A stretch of DNA of 12,808 nucleotides from Pseudomonadota bacterium (GCA_023433965.1 JAEYTQ010000263.1:1-12808), one strand, 5' to 3'. Positions 6,530 to 12,808 are shown, counted from the stretch's first letter. A program made the numbers and translations. The notes: generated from the sequence alone by a model not told the origin.

Positions 6530-6904
6530 TTACTGCCGCATGATGGCGGCGACGCAGAGCAGCACGATCAGCGCCAGGAAGAACAGGTCCATATAGGACT
6601 TGAGCTCGCCGTCGCGCCGCAGCCGCGCAACGTCGGTGACGACCTGCTTGCGCACTGGCGTTCCGCCCGAACCGTCGTTGATCGGAGCCTGAAGACGCCT
6701 GGTCTCGGCCTCCAGCTTCTCGATCTTCTGGAAGAAATAGAACGCACGCAGCGTCGAGGCTGCGCGCATGGCGGCATAGACCAGCACGAGGATCGCGAGG
6801 ATCGCCCGGTTCGGATACTTCTCCATGAAGTTCAGGCTGAAATAGACCACCGCCATGAAGGCGAAATTGGTGAGGAAGCGGTAGACGAAGCTGAGGAAGA
6901 CCAT
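6530..6904 (-). CDS. Small membrane protein of unknown function
   Basis: A 124-residue protein I do not recognise by name. Visible features: two closely spaced hydrophobic segments near the N-terminus (about 8-25 and 32-52), a charged helical stretch likely to form a short coiled coil (FFQKIEKLEAETRRLQ, about 56-71), a flexible Gly/Ser-rich turn, and a third membrane segment at the C-terminus (about 103-121). The middle part is therefore a soluble loop, probably cytoplasmic given its charge. The frame is open 41 codons further upstream, but that part looks like non-coding sequence; ATG 6904 has AAGG 10 bases upstream and starts directly into the hydrophobic segment. It is convergent with the tailed deacetylase with only 4 bp between the stop codons. 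It may be a conserved hypothetical of the Bradyrhizobium group. Confidence 0.75.
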   Translation of the reverse strand: MVFLSFVYRFLTNFAFMAVVYFSLNFMEKYPNRAILAILVLVYAAMRAASTLRAFYFFQKIEKLEAETRRLQAPINDGSGGTPVRKQVVTDVARLRRDGELKSYMDLFFLALIVLLCVAAIMRQ

Positions 6905-7192
6905 GCTGGCGAACCTTGAGGGACGCAACTCCGTGGTGTTGCGGAATTCGGGGACCGGGGAGGACCCAGACCGGAGCGGCCAGCCTGGATGCGGTAGCGG
7001 CCGTCTACGCCAAGTTCGTTTCGACAATGATACGATCGCCGCGCCACTTGCGGCCTTTTAGCCGGGCACGGCCATAAGGCAAGCCGCAGCACAGCCATCG
7101 GCCCGTCCGCGCCGCCTGCCAGCAACGGCTCAATGGCGAATTGGCGGAAGTCGCGGTAAGCTGCGACCGCCGCCGGATGTGGGGTTCTGCCG
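6905..7192. other. Divergent intergenic region, 288 bp
   Basis: This region separates the minus-strand membrane protein from the plus-strand 85-residue gene, so it should hold both promoters. It includes an AT-richer patch (about 7014-7035, TTTCGACAATGATACGATC) that reads TATCAT on the minus strand, but I cannot pair it with a -35 box. I see no gene, RNA or strong hairpin here. Frames crossing it are low-complexity Arg/Pro-rich and do not look coding. Confidence 0.4.
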
Positions 7193-7450
7193 ATGCCGAA
7201 AAAGGGAATCACGGGCCACGACGACTGGGTTCTGACCGAGGCGCTCGCCACCGCCCTGGTCGCACTGGAGCAGCTCGAACCGAAGCACCAGCCGAACGCG
7301 CATATGGACGACATCCGCAAGCTGCTCGCGGACGGCAAGGAGCCGGCAGCGGTGAGCCTGCACCTCGCCCAGGCCAAATGCCGCCTGTTCCCCGAACTGG
7401 ACCCGCTGGAGATCTACCGGGAATACGGCATCGGCGAGGAGTATGGCTGA
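7193..7450 (+). CDS. Small soluble protein of unknown function
   Basis: An 85-residue, mildly acidic protein with no signal peptide or membrane segment. It looks fully helical: residues 8-30 (HDDWVLTEALATALVALEQL), 36-47 (AHMDDIRKLLADG) and 51-66 form amphipathic helices, ending in a charged EIYREYGIGEEYG tail. The amino-acid use is that of a genuine protein, unlike the shadow frames around it. The ATG at 7193 has GGGG about 8 bases upstream. It stands alone, divergent from the membrane protein and convergent with the solute-binding protein 46 bp away. I do not recognise the family and propose no function. Confidence 0.75.
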   Translation: MPKKGITGHDDWVLTEALATALVALEQLEPKHQPNAHMDDIRKLLADGKEPAAVSLHLAQAKCRLFPELDPLEIYREYGIGEEYG

Positions 7451-7476
7451 AGCGGCGCGGGTCGATGGACCGCAAG

Positions 7477-7490
7477 GCCCCGCACGGGGC
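7477..7490. terminator. Short GC hairpin between convergent genes
   Basis: GCCCC (7477-7481), loop GCAC, GGGGC (7486-7490) is a perfect 5-bp stem in the 46-bp gap between two convergent stop codons. It could serve both transcripts. There is no T-tract on either side, so it is not a classic intrinsic terminator. Confidence 0.35.
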
Positions 7491-7496
7491 AATGCG

Positions 7497-8765
7497 CTAC
7501 TTCTGCGAGGTCCTCAGCAGCGGGCATTCGCTTTGGCTGAGGGGAAGATAGGCTTCCTCGGCCGGAATGGTCTCGACCACATTGTAGTAGTCCCAGGGGA
7601 CTTTCACGTCCGCAGGCTTCTTGACCTCGACGAGATAGAAATCGTGCACGAGCTTGTTGTCGGCGCGCAGCCGGGCGCCGGGCGCATAGAAATCGTCCAC
7701 GGGCATTGACCGCAGCTTTTCGAGGACTGCGTTGGTTTCATCCGTCCCCGCGGCAGCCGCGGCCCTCAGGTATTGCAGGACGGCCGAATAGACGGCGGCT
7801 TGCGGCGCGGTCGGCATGGCGTTGTGGAGCTTGTAGAACCGCTGGCCGAAGGCTCGTGTTGCCTCATTCAGAGCCCAGTACCACGCGGTGACCGTCGTCA
7901 GGCCCTTGGCGGTTTCCGCACCCATGGCGTGCACATCGGTCAGGAACATGAGCTCGGCGACGGCCTTCTGCGGCCCCATGTTCATTCCGAACTCGTTCCA
8001 TTGCTTCATCGAAGTCACGAGCTGCTCGCCGGCATTGGCGAACGCGACCACCTTGGCCTTCGAGGCCTGGGCCTGGAGCAGGAACGAGCTGTAGTCGGCA
8101 TTTCCCAGGGGATGAAACACCGCACCGAGCGACTTGGCGCCGGTGGCCGCAAGCACGCGCTGGGACACCTCCACCATGTTGCGTCCGAACGCATAGTCGG
8201 AGGCGACGAAGAACCAGCTGTCATGTCCTTGCGAGACCAGCTTGCGGACGGAGCCGGCAACCAGATTGTAGTTGTCGTGCAGCCACATCAGGCCCGTGCG
8301 CGAGCACTGCTTGCCGCCGATCTCGGTGGTGCCGACCGCCGAATAGATCACGATCCTGTTCTTGTCACGCGCGATCGACTGGATCGCGAGCGCGACGGCG
8401 GAATTTCCAACGTCGGCTACCATGTCGACGCCATCGACGTCGAACCATTTGCGCACGATCTGGGCGCCGATGTCCGGCTTGTTCTGGTGGTCCGCGACGA
8501 CGATGTCGACCTTCAGTCCCGGCGTGGACTTCTGGAAATCCTCAACCGCCATCTTGGCCGCGACGACCGAGCCGGGTCCGGCAAGATCCGACAACGGTCC
8601 GGCCTGGTCGTTGATGATGCCGATCCGGACCACGCCGCCGGAGACGTCGGCGGCCCGGCCCGGAGCAGCGAAGGCGACCGGCCCCAGCGCCAGCACGAGA
8701 CCGAAGGTCGAACGACAAAGCCCGATCTGCCATGACCGGAGCGCTCCAATCCCATAACCCCTCAT
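7497..8765 (-). CDS. ABC-type solute-binding protein, LivJ-like (orphan)
   Basis: A 422-residue periplasmic binding protein of the type I, branched-chain-amino-acid/amide class (Peripla_BP_6-like). A signal peptide spans residues 1-38 (hydrophobic 21-34, cut at GRA/AD). The mature start VRIGIINDQAGPLSDLAGPG is the characteristic first strand and ligand loop. Further family landmarks are VEDFQKSTPGLKVDIVVADH, the VADVGNSAVALAIQSIARDK region (loop between the lobes), and DSWFFVASDYAFGRNMVE. These proteins deliver amino acids, urea, amides or aromatic acids to a HAAT-type transporter; the ligand cannot be told here. No permease or ATPase gene lies in the window. The ATG at 8765 follows GAGGAGGGGAAG, a very strong ribosome-binding site; the frame stays open upstream to 9566, but that part overlaps the DJ-1 gene. 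It is 41 bp downstream of that gene on the same strand, so probably co-transcribed. Confidence 0.92.
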   Translation of the reverse strand: MRGYGIGALRSWQIGLCRSTFGLVLALGPVAFAAPGRAADVSGGVVRIGIINDQAGPLSDLAGPGSVVAAKMAVEDFQKSTPGLKVDIVVADHQNKPDIGAQIVRKWFDVDGVDMVADVGNSAVALAIQSIARDKNRIVIYSAVGTTEIGGKQCSRTGLMWLHDNYNLVAGSVRKLVSQGHDSWFFVASDYAFGRNMVEVSQRVLAATGAKSLGAVFHPLGNADYSSFLLQAQASKAKVVAFANAGEQLVTSMKQWNEFGMNMGPQKAVAELMFLTDVHAMGAETAKGLTTVTAWYWALNEATRAFGQRFYKLHNAMPTAPQAAVYSAVLQYLRAAAAAGTDETNAVLEKLRSMPVDDFYAPGARLRADNKLVHDFYLVEVKKPADVKVPWDYYNVVETIPAEEAYLPLSQSECPLLRTSQK

Positions 8766-8806
8766 CTTCCCCTCCTCACCGGCATCGCGACTGGCGTCAG
8801 CGATGA

Positions 8807-9490
8807 TCATCCCTGCTGCAAGGCCTTCCTGACGAACTCCAGCCGCCGCGCCTGCGCCGGCGCGACGCGCTCCTTCATGGCTGCGAGGATCGCAGCAGGA
8901 GCCGTATCCGGCGAGCCGGCCTCGAACGGCGGCGCCGGATTGTATTCCATGCGCAGCTGGATCATTTCCGCCGCCGCGCGGCCTCTCAGCATCGAGACCA
9001 GCGTGAGCGCGAAGTCGATGCCCGCGGTGATGCCGCCGCCCGTCATGCGGTTGCGGTCGATGCACACCCTCTCCCGCGACACCTCGGCGCCGAAGAACGG
9101 CAATGCGTCGATCGCGGTCCAATGCGTCGCGGCGCGATATCCTTTCAGAAGACCGGCGGCGCCGAGCACGAGCGATCCGGTGCAGACCGAGGTGACATAT
9201 TGCGCGCCACGCGCCTGCCGGCGCAGAAAGGCCAGCACCTCCTCGTCCAGCATCAATTCGTCGGTGCCGTAGCCGCCGGGGACGCAGATCACGTCGAGCT
9301 GCGGGCAGTCGGCGAAGGTGACAGTCGGCGTCAGCGCGATCACGGAATCGCTCGGCACCGGCTCGATACGTTTCCATATCAGATGGACAGCGACATCGGG
9401 CAGGCTGGAGAACACCTGCGCCGGGCCGGTGAGATCGAGCTGCGTTACGCGCGGAAAAACCAGAAGACCGATCTGCAACGGGCTCGACAT
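8807..9490 (-). CDS. DJ-1/PfpI family protein, isonitrile hydratase-like
   Basis: A 227-residue cytoplasmic protein of the DJ-1/PfpI (class I glutamine amidotransferase-like) superfamily. The nucleophile-elbow cysteine is Cys103 in TSVCTGSLVLGAAGLLKG, followed by YRAATHW. An acidic residue at Asp19 (QLDLTGP) lies where isonitrile hydratase has its conserved Asp, and the GGGITAGIDFAL segment near 151-162 is typical. In Pseudomonas the characterised relative InhA hydrates isonitriles to N-substituted formamides through its Cys101. Whether this protein has that activity is inference; related proteins include proteases, chaperones and transcription factors. The ATG at 9490 has GAGG 5 bases upstream. 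It is divergent from a GlxA-type regulator whose sensor half is the same fold, and 41 bp upstream of the binding-protein gene. Confidence 0.85.
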   Translation of the reverse strand: MSSPLQIGLLVFPRVTQLDLTGPAQVFSSLPDVAVHLIWKRIEPVPSDSVIALTPTVTFADCPQLDVICVPGGYGTDELMLDEEVLAFLRRQARGAQYVTSVCTGSLVLGAAGLLKGYRAATHWTAIDALPFFGAEVSRERVCIDRNRMTGGGITAGIDFALTLVSMLRGRAAAEMIQLRMEYNPAPPFEAGSPDTAPAAILAAMKERVAPAQARRLEFVRKALQQG

Positions 9491-9568
9491 GCTTGCCTCG
9501 ACATCGCGCTTGACGATGCAAGCCTGCCATGTTGGCCTTGGGGTCGAAACGGCTTAATTCCCTCATTT
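9491..9568. promoter_or_regulatory. Divergent promoter region with nested inverted repeats
   Basis: These 78 bp must contain the promoters of both the DJ-1 enzyme and the regulator. There are two inverted repeats, one inside the other: GCTTGC (9491-9496) / GCAAGC (9518-9523), and CATCG (9502-9506) / CGATG (9514-9518). Toward the regulator, TTGGCC (9532-9537) and TTAATT (9554-9559) are 16 bp apart and could be weak -35/-10 boxes. AraC-type regulators usually bind direct or inverted half-sites in such gaps, so this is the natural operator candidate. Confidence 0.4.
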
Positions 9569-10519
9569 ATGGACATGGCCATGATCGGCTTCCTGATCTT
9601 TCCCGAATTTCAGTTGCTGGACGCGGCCGGGCCGATCTCGGTGTTCGAGATCGCAAGGCGTCACACGCCGAACGCACCGCGCGTGATCAATGTCGCGGCG
9701 AAGCCCGGCGCGGTGCGCAGTTCGTCGGGCACCGAGATGCTGGCGCGCAGCCTGCGATCGGCGAGCTCGGTCACGACGCTCTTCGTGGCGGGAGGCGAAG
9801 GCGTCGAGGAGGCGGCGCGCTGCAATACCACGATCGCATTCATTCAGAGACTGGCGCGCCGCGGCGTGCGGATGGCGAGCGTTTGCTCCGGGGCCTATCT
9901 GCTCGCCGAGGCCGGCGTCCTCGACGGACGCTGCGCGACCACGCATTGGTCCTGCACGCGCGACTTCGTTGGACGCTTTCCGAAGGTCAGGCTCGAACCG
10001 GACCAGATCTTCACCCGCGATGGCGGCGTCTGGACGTCGGCCGGAATCACGGCCGGGATCGATCTGGCGCTCGCCATGATCGCGGAGGACCATGGCGAGG
10101 AGATATCGCAAGCGGTCGCCAGGCAACTCGTGCTGTATCATCGCCGCAGCGGCGGGCAGTCGCAGTTCTCGAGCCTGCTCGAACTGAAGACGCCCAACGG
10201 CCGCTTCGGCAACCTGCTGTCGTGGGTCCGCGAGAATCTGGATGCGCCGCTCACGGTCGAGGCTCTCGCCGAGCGTGCGGGCCTGAGCTCACGGCATTTC
10301 GTCCGGTCCTTCATCGCCGAAACCGGATCGACTCCGACGAAGGCGGTCGAGCGCCTGCGCGTCGAGGTGGCGCGCGAGCGGGTGCAGTCCTCGGGCGAGG
10401 CGATCGAGCGCGTCGCACGGTCCACCGGCTTTCGCGACCCCGAGCGGATGCGCAGGGCCTTCATCCGCGCCTTCGGCCAGCCGCCGCAATCCCTGCGACG
10501 CTCCGCACGAGCGACGTGA
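9569..10519 (+). CDS. GlxA-type AraC-family transcriptional regulator (DJ-1 + HTH)
   Basis: A 316-residue regulator with two parts. Residues 1-190 form a DJ-1/PfpI domain: IGFLIFPEFQLLDAAGP at the start, Cys106 in ASVCSGAYLLAEAGVLDG, then CATTHW and TSAGITAGIDLALAM, all parallel to the neighbouring enzyme. Residues about 215-312 are an AraC/XylS DNA-binding domain with two helix-turn-helix units: LTVEALAERAGLSSRHFVRS (228-247) and the second around EAIERVARSTGFRD...RMRRAFIRAFG (277-303). GlxA-type regulators sense small nitrogen compounds in several bacteria; the effector here is unknown. Three in-frame ATGs (9569, 9575, 9581) are possible and none has a strong ribosome-binding site; the frame is also open far upstream, over the divergent gene. 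It probably controls the divergent DJ-1 enzyme and binding protein. Confidence 0.9.
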   Translation: MDMAMIGFLIFPEFQLLDAAGPISVFEIARRHTPNAPRVINVAAKPGAVRSSSGTEMLARSLRSASSVTTLFVAGGEGVEEAARCNTTIAFIQRLARRGVRMASVCSGAYLLAEAGVLDGRCATTHWSCTRDFVGRFPKVRLEPDQIFTRDGGVWTSAGITAGIDLALAMIAEDHGEEISQAVARQLVLYHRRSGGQSQFSSLLELKTPNGRFGNLLSWVRENLDAPLTVEALAERAGLSSRHFVRSFIAETGSTPTKAVERLRVEVARERVQSSGEAIERVARSTGFRDPERMRRAFIRAFGQPPQSLRRSARAT

Positions 10520-10532
10520 GGAAATCGGTTAG

Positions 10533-10721
10533 CTAGGGGCCGCCTGCGAGGGATCCCGCGATCACCATGGCCAGTGCGCCGAGGTCGATCTTGCCGTTGA
10601 CGGTCAGCTCCTCCGAACCCTTCGCGTCGCCCGCGCCGTGGACCTGCAGCGATTGCGGCCGGTCGGCAGCCTGACGCTTCAACTCGTCGATGATGGCTTC
10701 CTTGAGCTTCTCTTCCAGCAT
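10533..10721 (-). CDS. Small protein of unknown function (62 aa)
   Basis: A 62-residue protein not recognised as a named family. The N-terminal 18 residues are a charged amphipathic helix (MLEEKLKEAIIDELKRQAAD). A polar middle with a GAGDAKGSEE turn follows, then TVNGKIDLGALAMVIAGSLAGGP, a hydrophobic Gly/Ala-rich end that could be a short membrane-associating helix or a buried helix. The ATG at 10721 has AAGGA within AAGGATGAG upstream at an acceptable distance. It is the last gene of the minus-strand flavoprotein group, 54 bp after the FAD protein across a hairpin, and converges on the GlxA-type regulator 13 bp away. It may be co-transcribed with the flavoproteins or have its own promoter. 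Confidence 0.65.
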   Translation of the reverse strand: MLEEKLKEAIIDELKRQAADRPQSLQVHGAGDAKGSEELTVNGKIDLGALAMVIAGSLAGGP

Positions 10722-10751
10722 GGGCTCATCCTTCGCGTCCGTTCAGTCAAG

Positions 10752-10776
10752 ACGAAGGGGAGCGCTTCGTTCCCCT
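10752..10776 (-). terminator. Overlapping alternative hairpins after the FAD protein gene
   Basis: Two perfect 6-bp inverted repeats overlap: ACGAAG (10752-10757) / CTTCGT (10765-10770), and AGGGGA (10756-10761) / TCCCCT (10771-10776). They share bases, so in RNA only one stem can form at a time. The outer one begins at the stop codon of the FAD oxidoreductase. It may be a terminator, a processing site, or an attenuator before the 62-residue gene. There is no U-run, so intrinsic termination is uncertain. Confidence 0.4.
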
Positions 10777-11675
10777 CAGGCCAGCCGCCGCGGCAGGCTG
10801 TTGTGGATCGTGCAGGCGGCAACGGCGGCATGGCCGAAGGCGACCGAGATCTGGTGCAGATCGGTGACGACGTCGCCGATGCCGTAGAGCCCGTCGACCG
10901 ACGTGCGCTGGTGGCCGTCGACCTTCAAATGACCGTCTGCGGTGTGATCGGCGCCCAGCGCCGTCGCGAGCCGGGAGCGGACCTCCGCGCCCATCGCGGG
11001 ATAGACGATGTCGAACTGCGCGGTGCGTCCGTCCGCGAAATCCGCTTCGACGCCGCCGTCTCGCCGCGCCAGGCGCAGCTCGGGCGCGAACACGATTCCG
11101 ACGCCCGCCTCGGACAGCTCCGACGTTGCGGCGGTCGCGTCGTCCGCGCCGGTCGCGAGCAGCGTCACGTCGATGGAGTAACCACGCAGGAAGAGCGCCT
11201 TGGCCGCAGCACGATCGAGCGGGCCGACGACGCCGATGCGGCGGCCAGCGGCCTCGAAGGCGTCGCAGATCGGGCAGTAGCGCAAGAGTCCGTCCGCGAC
11301 CGCCGCGCGCCATTCCGCAAACGGCGGATGCGTATCGACGATGCCGCAGGCGAGCACGACGCTGGCGACCTGGTGTGGGCGGCCGTTCCAAATTGCTTCG
11401 AAGCCGTTTTGGCTGCGCTGCAATGACGTGACTTCCGCCGCGATCCGCGGGACGGCGAGTTCATCCAACTGGGCCGACATCCGTTCGATCAACTCGGTGC
11501 CGGACAGGCCGTGGACGAAACCGGGGACGTTATGACTGCGCGGGATCAGCGCTGCCCGGCTCGCGCCGGCGTCAACGACGCAGACGCCGCGGCGGAAGCG
11601 CGCCAGATAGATCGCAGCCATCAACCCGGCGGGCCCGCCGCCGACGATCAGGCATTCAAGCGGCGCAATTGTCAT
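10776..11675 (-). CDS. Thioredoxin-reductase-like FAD flavoprotein
   Basis: A 299-residue cytoplasmic flavoprotein of the class II pyridine nucleotide-disulfide oxidoreductase type. The FAD-binding Rossmann motif GGGPAG is at 12-17, and the second FAD contact DGLYGIGDVVTD...AFGHAAVAA is near the C-terminus. A redox disulfide motif Cys134-Pro-Ile-Cys137 (RYCPICDAFE) lies where thioredoxin reductase has CATC. The expected NADPH-binding GxGxxA motif is degenerate: VVGPLDRAAAKALFL (149-163) has Pro-Leu-Asp-Arg where GGGDS is usual, so cofactor preference may differ or electrons may come from another protein. Its ATG overlaps the stop of the upstream flavodoxin-like gene as ATGA, a classic sign of translational coupling. 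Related proteins act as disulfide reductases or in specialised electron transfer. It is not the housekeeping TrxB, because both motifs differ. Confidence 0.87.
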   Translation of the reverse strand: MTIAPLECLIVGGGPAGLMAAIYLARFRRGVCVVDAGASRAALIPRSHNVPGFVHGLSGTELIERMSAQLDELAVPRIAAEVTSLQRSQNGFEAIWNGRPHQVASVVLACGIVDTHPPFAEWRAAVADGLLRYCPICDAFEAAGRRIGVVGPLDRAAAKALFLRGYSIDVTLLATGADDATAATSELSEAGVGIVFAPELRLARRDGGVEADFADGRTAQFDIVYPAMGAEVRSRLATALGADHTADGHLKVDGHQRTSVDGLYGIGDVVTDLHQISVAFGHAAVAACTIHNSLPRRLA

Positions 11676-12748
11676 TTTGGGTTCGGGTCGGCAAGGCTGG
11701 CTCCCGGCTCCTGGAGGCGCCCGCTCATTGCGAGCCGAACTGCGTTGCCGAGCGCGCGCGCCGCGTTCTGCACCTCCTGCTGGAATGCCCCGTCCTCGTC
11801 GAGCTCGCGATGCGAGGTGGCATAGGGCTCCATGTAGCCGACGTAGCCGTCGAGCTCGGCATAACGACCCGCCGAGATCAGCTTCATGTCGGTCAGCCAG
11901 TCCGACAAGGCTCGGCGCACGCCCTCGGCGCCGACCGCGTCGCCGTGAACGACGACGCCGAAATGGCGGCCGGCGAGATGGCGCGGATAGGGCCAGCCCT
12001 TCAGCTCCAGCGCCTTGGCCTCGTCGGCGTTCTTGCCGTGGGTCGAGGTCGGGTCGGGATTGCCGCCGTCCGCGCAGACCAAGCGGTCAATCATCGCCTT
12101 GAGCCCGGTGGGCACCTGATACCAGTTCACCGGCGCTATGATCAGAATGCCGTGCGCGGCGACCCATAGCGGATAGATCTCGTTCATCCAGTCGTGAGTC
12201 TGGCCCAGCGAATAGTTCGGATAGCAACTGCAAGGCCAGTGGCAGAGCGGCATGGCGGTGCCGACGCAGGTCTTGCAAGGATGAATAGTCTTGCCGAACT
12301 CCGAAGCGAGGCGCGACAGGTCGAGAATGTCGACGGCAAACCCCATCCCGGCAAAGACAGGCTCGGCCAGCTTGACCAGCCGCCAGGTCTTGGACATCTC
12401 GCCCGGACAGGTGTGCTCACTCCGAGGCGCCCCGTTGATGATCAGGATGCGTGGCGTCGCGTTTGCATCGTCGTGCCGTCGCTGCGCTTCGAAGATCTTT
12501 GCCCGCGCATCGAGCCAGTCGACGGCAAGATCATAGTCGGGATCGGAAAAGCCCGGCCCCGCCTTCCGTGTCACGGGCGCCTTGCGCGAATGGCTGTAGG
12601 CATCCCAGGCCGCAGCAATGATGGTACCGAGTTCGCGCTGTAGCGGAGCAAAGGCCGGATCCACGAACTGGCTCCTGTAGCGCGCTTCGAACTCCTCCCG
12701 CGACAGCATGACGGGCGGCATGCCCTTGCGAATTTCGGCATTCGTCAT
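11672..12748 (-). CDS. NADPH-dependent FMN reductase/flavodoxin-like protein with Cys cluster
   Basis: A 358-residue flavoprotein. Residues 1-97 are an N-terminal extension, mostly helical and charged, absent from ordinary FMN reductases. A flavodoxin-like fold (about 98-300) follows: ILIINGAPRSEHTCPGEMSK binds the FMN phosphate, and APVNWYQVPTGLKAMIDRL is the family's second signature. Between them is a cysteine-rich segment, CKTC...C...CSC (Cys158, 161, 169, 173, 175), which could hold an iron-sulfur cluster or metal, as in iron-sulfur flavoproteins, though the spacing (C-x2-C-x7-C-x3-C-x-C) is not the one I know best. The ATG at 12748 has GGGGAG 5 bases upstream. The stop overlaps the next flavoprotein's ATG, so the two are made together and probably exchange electrons. 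The substrate is unknown. Confidence 0.85.
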   Translation of the reverse strand: MTNAEIRKGMPPVMLSREEFEARYRSQFVDPAFAPLQRELGTIIAAAWDAYSHSRKAPVTRKAGPGFSDPDYDLAVDWLDARAKIFEAQRRHDDANATPRILIINGAPRSEHTCPGEMSKTWRLVKLAEPVFAGMGFAVDILDLSRLASEFGKTIHPCKTCVGTAMPLCHWPCSCYPNYSLGQTHDWMNEIYPLWVAAHGILIIAPVNWYQVPTGLKAMIDRLVCADGGNPDPTSTHGKNADEAKALELKGWPYPRHLAGRHFGVVVHGDAVGAEGVRRALSDWLTDMKLISAGRYAELDGYVGYMEPYATSHRELDEDGAFQQEVQNAARALGNAVRLAMSGRLQEPGASLADPNPK

Positions 12749-12808
12749 ACTAACTCCCCGCGAAGACGTTTCCGAGCAACCCCGGGGTGCCGCGCGCGGT
12801 TCCTCAGC

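Noticed and set aside
8766..9566. 267-codon upstream extension of the solute-binding protein
   Set aside because: It overlaps the DJ-1 gene in another frame, and the strong ribosome-binding site and signal peptide fix the start at 8765.
9122..9568. 149-codon upstream extension of the GlxA-type regulator
   Set aside because: It is antisense to the DJ-1 gene; the DJ-1 fold of the regulator starts at about 9569-9581.
1..12808. tRNA, rRNA, CRISPR arrays, transposases or phage genes
   Set aside because: None were seen by eye: no spaced direct repeats, no cloverleaf-like sequences recognised, and no integrase or transposase motifs in any credible protein.

Overview
The window is GC-rich and densely packed. 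Its gene content fits an alphaproteobacterium of the Bradyrhizobium/Rhodopseudomonas type: an MgtE magnesium transporter, NodB-type deacetylases, GlxA-type AraC regulators, an orphan branched-chain-amino-acid-type binding protein, and GC-rich palindromic intergenic repeats. That assignment rests on recognising protein families and repeat style, not on a database search. There are no rRNA, tRNA, CRISPR, phage or transposase genes. Most of it looks like ordinary chromosome with 14 protein genes.

Layout. Bases 1-351 hold no convincing gene: there is an AT-rich palindromic block near 180-215 and a GC-rich inverted-repeat pair at 259-326, just past the end of a TolA/TonB-like gene. On the minus strand, read from 4162 down, come mgtE, a pair of inverted hairpin repeats (2600-2724), a small XRE-type DNA-binding protein, an aldo/keto reductase and the TolA-like protein. 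Divergent from mgtE, two tandem paralogous exported polysaccharide deacetylases run on the plus strand (4245-5045, 5203-6525). The second has a long basic Ala/Lys/Pro tail and ends 4 bp from a convergent small membrane protein gene (6530-6904). A small unknown plus-strand gene (7193-7450) converges on an orphan ABC-type solute-binding protein (7497-8765).

Upstream of the binding protein, probably in the same transcript, is a DJ-1/PfpI enzyme of the isonitrile-hydratase-like type (8807-9490). It is divergent from a GlxA-type regulator (9569-10519) whose N-terminal half is the same DJ-1 fold. The 78 bp between them contain two inverted repeats that could be the regulator's operator. The right end is a minus-strand flavoprotein operon: an FMN-reductase-type protein with a cysteine cluster (11672-12748), a translationally coupled thioredoxin-reductase-like flavoprotein with a CPIC disulfide motif (10776-11675), and after a hairpin a 62-residue unknown protein (10533-10721).

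Working hypotheses: the deacetylases edit cell-envelope or extracellular polysaccharide; the DJ-1 enzyme, binding protein and regulator form a small uptake/detoxification unit for an unidentified nitrogen compound; the two flavoproteins form an electron-transfer pair. None of these can be proved from sequence alone. I see no clearly new defence or mobile system here.
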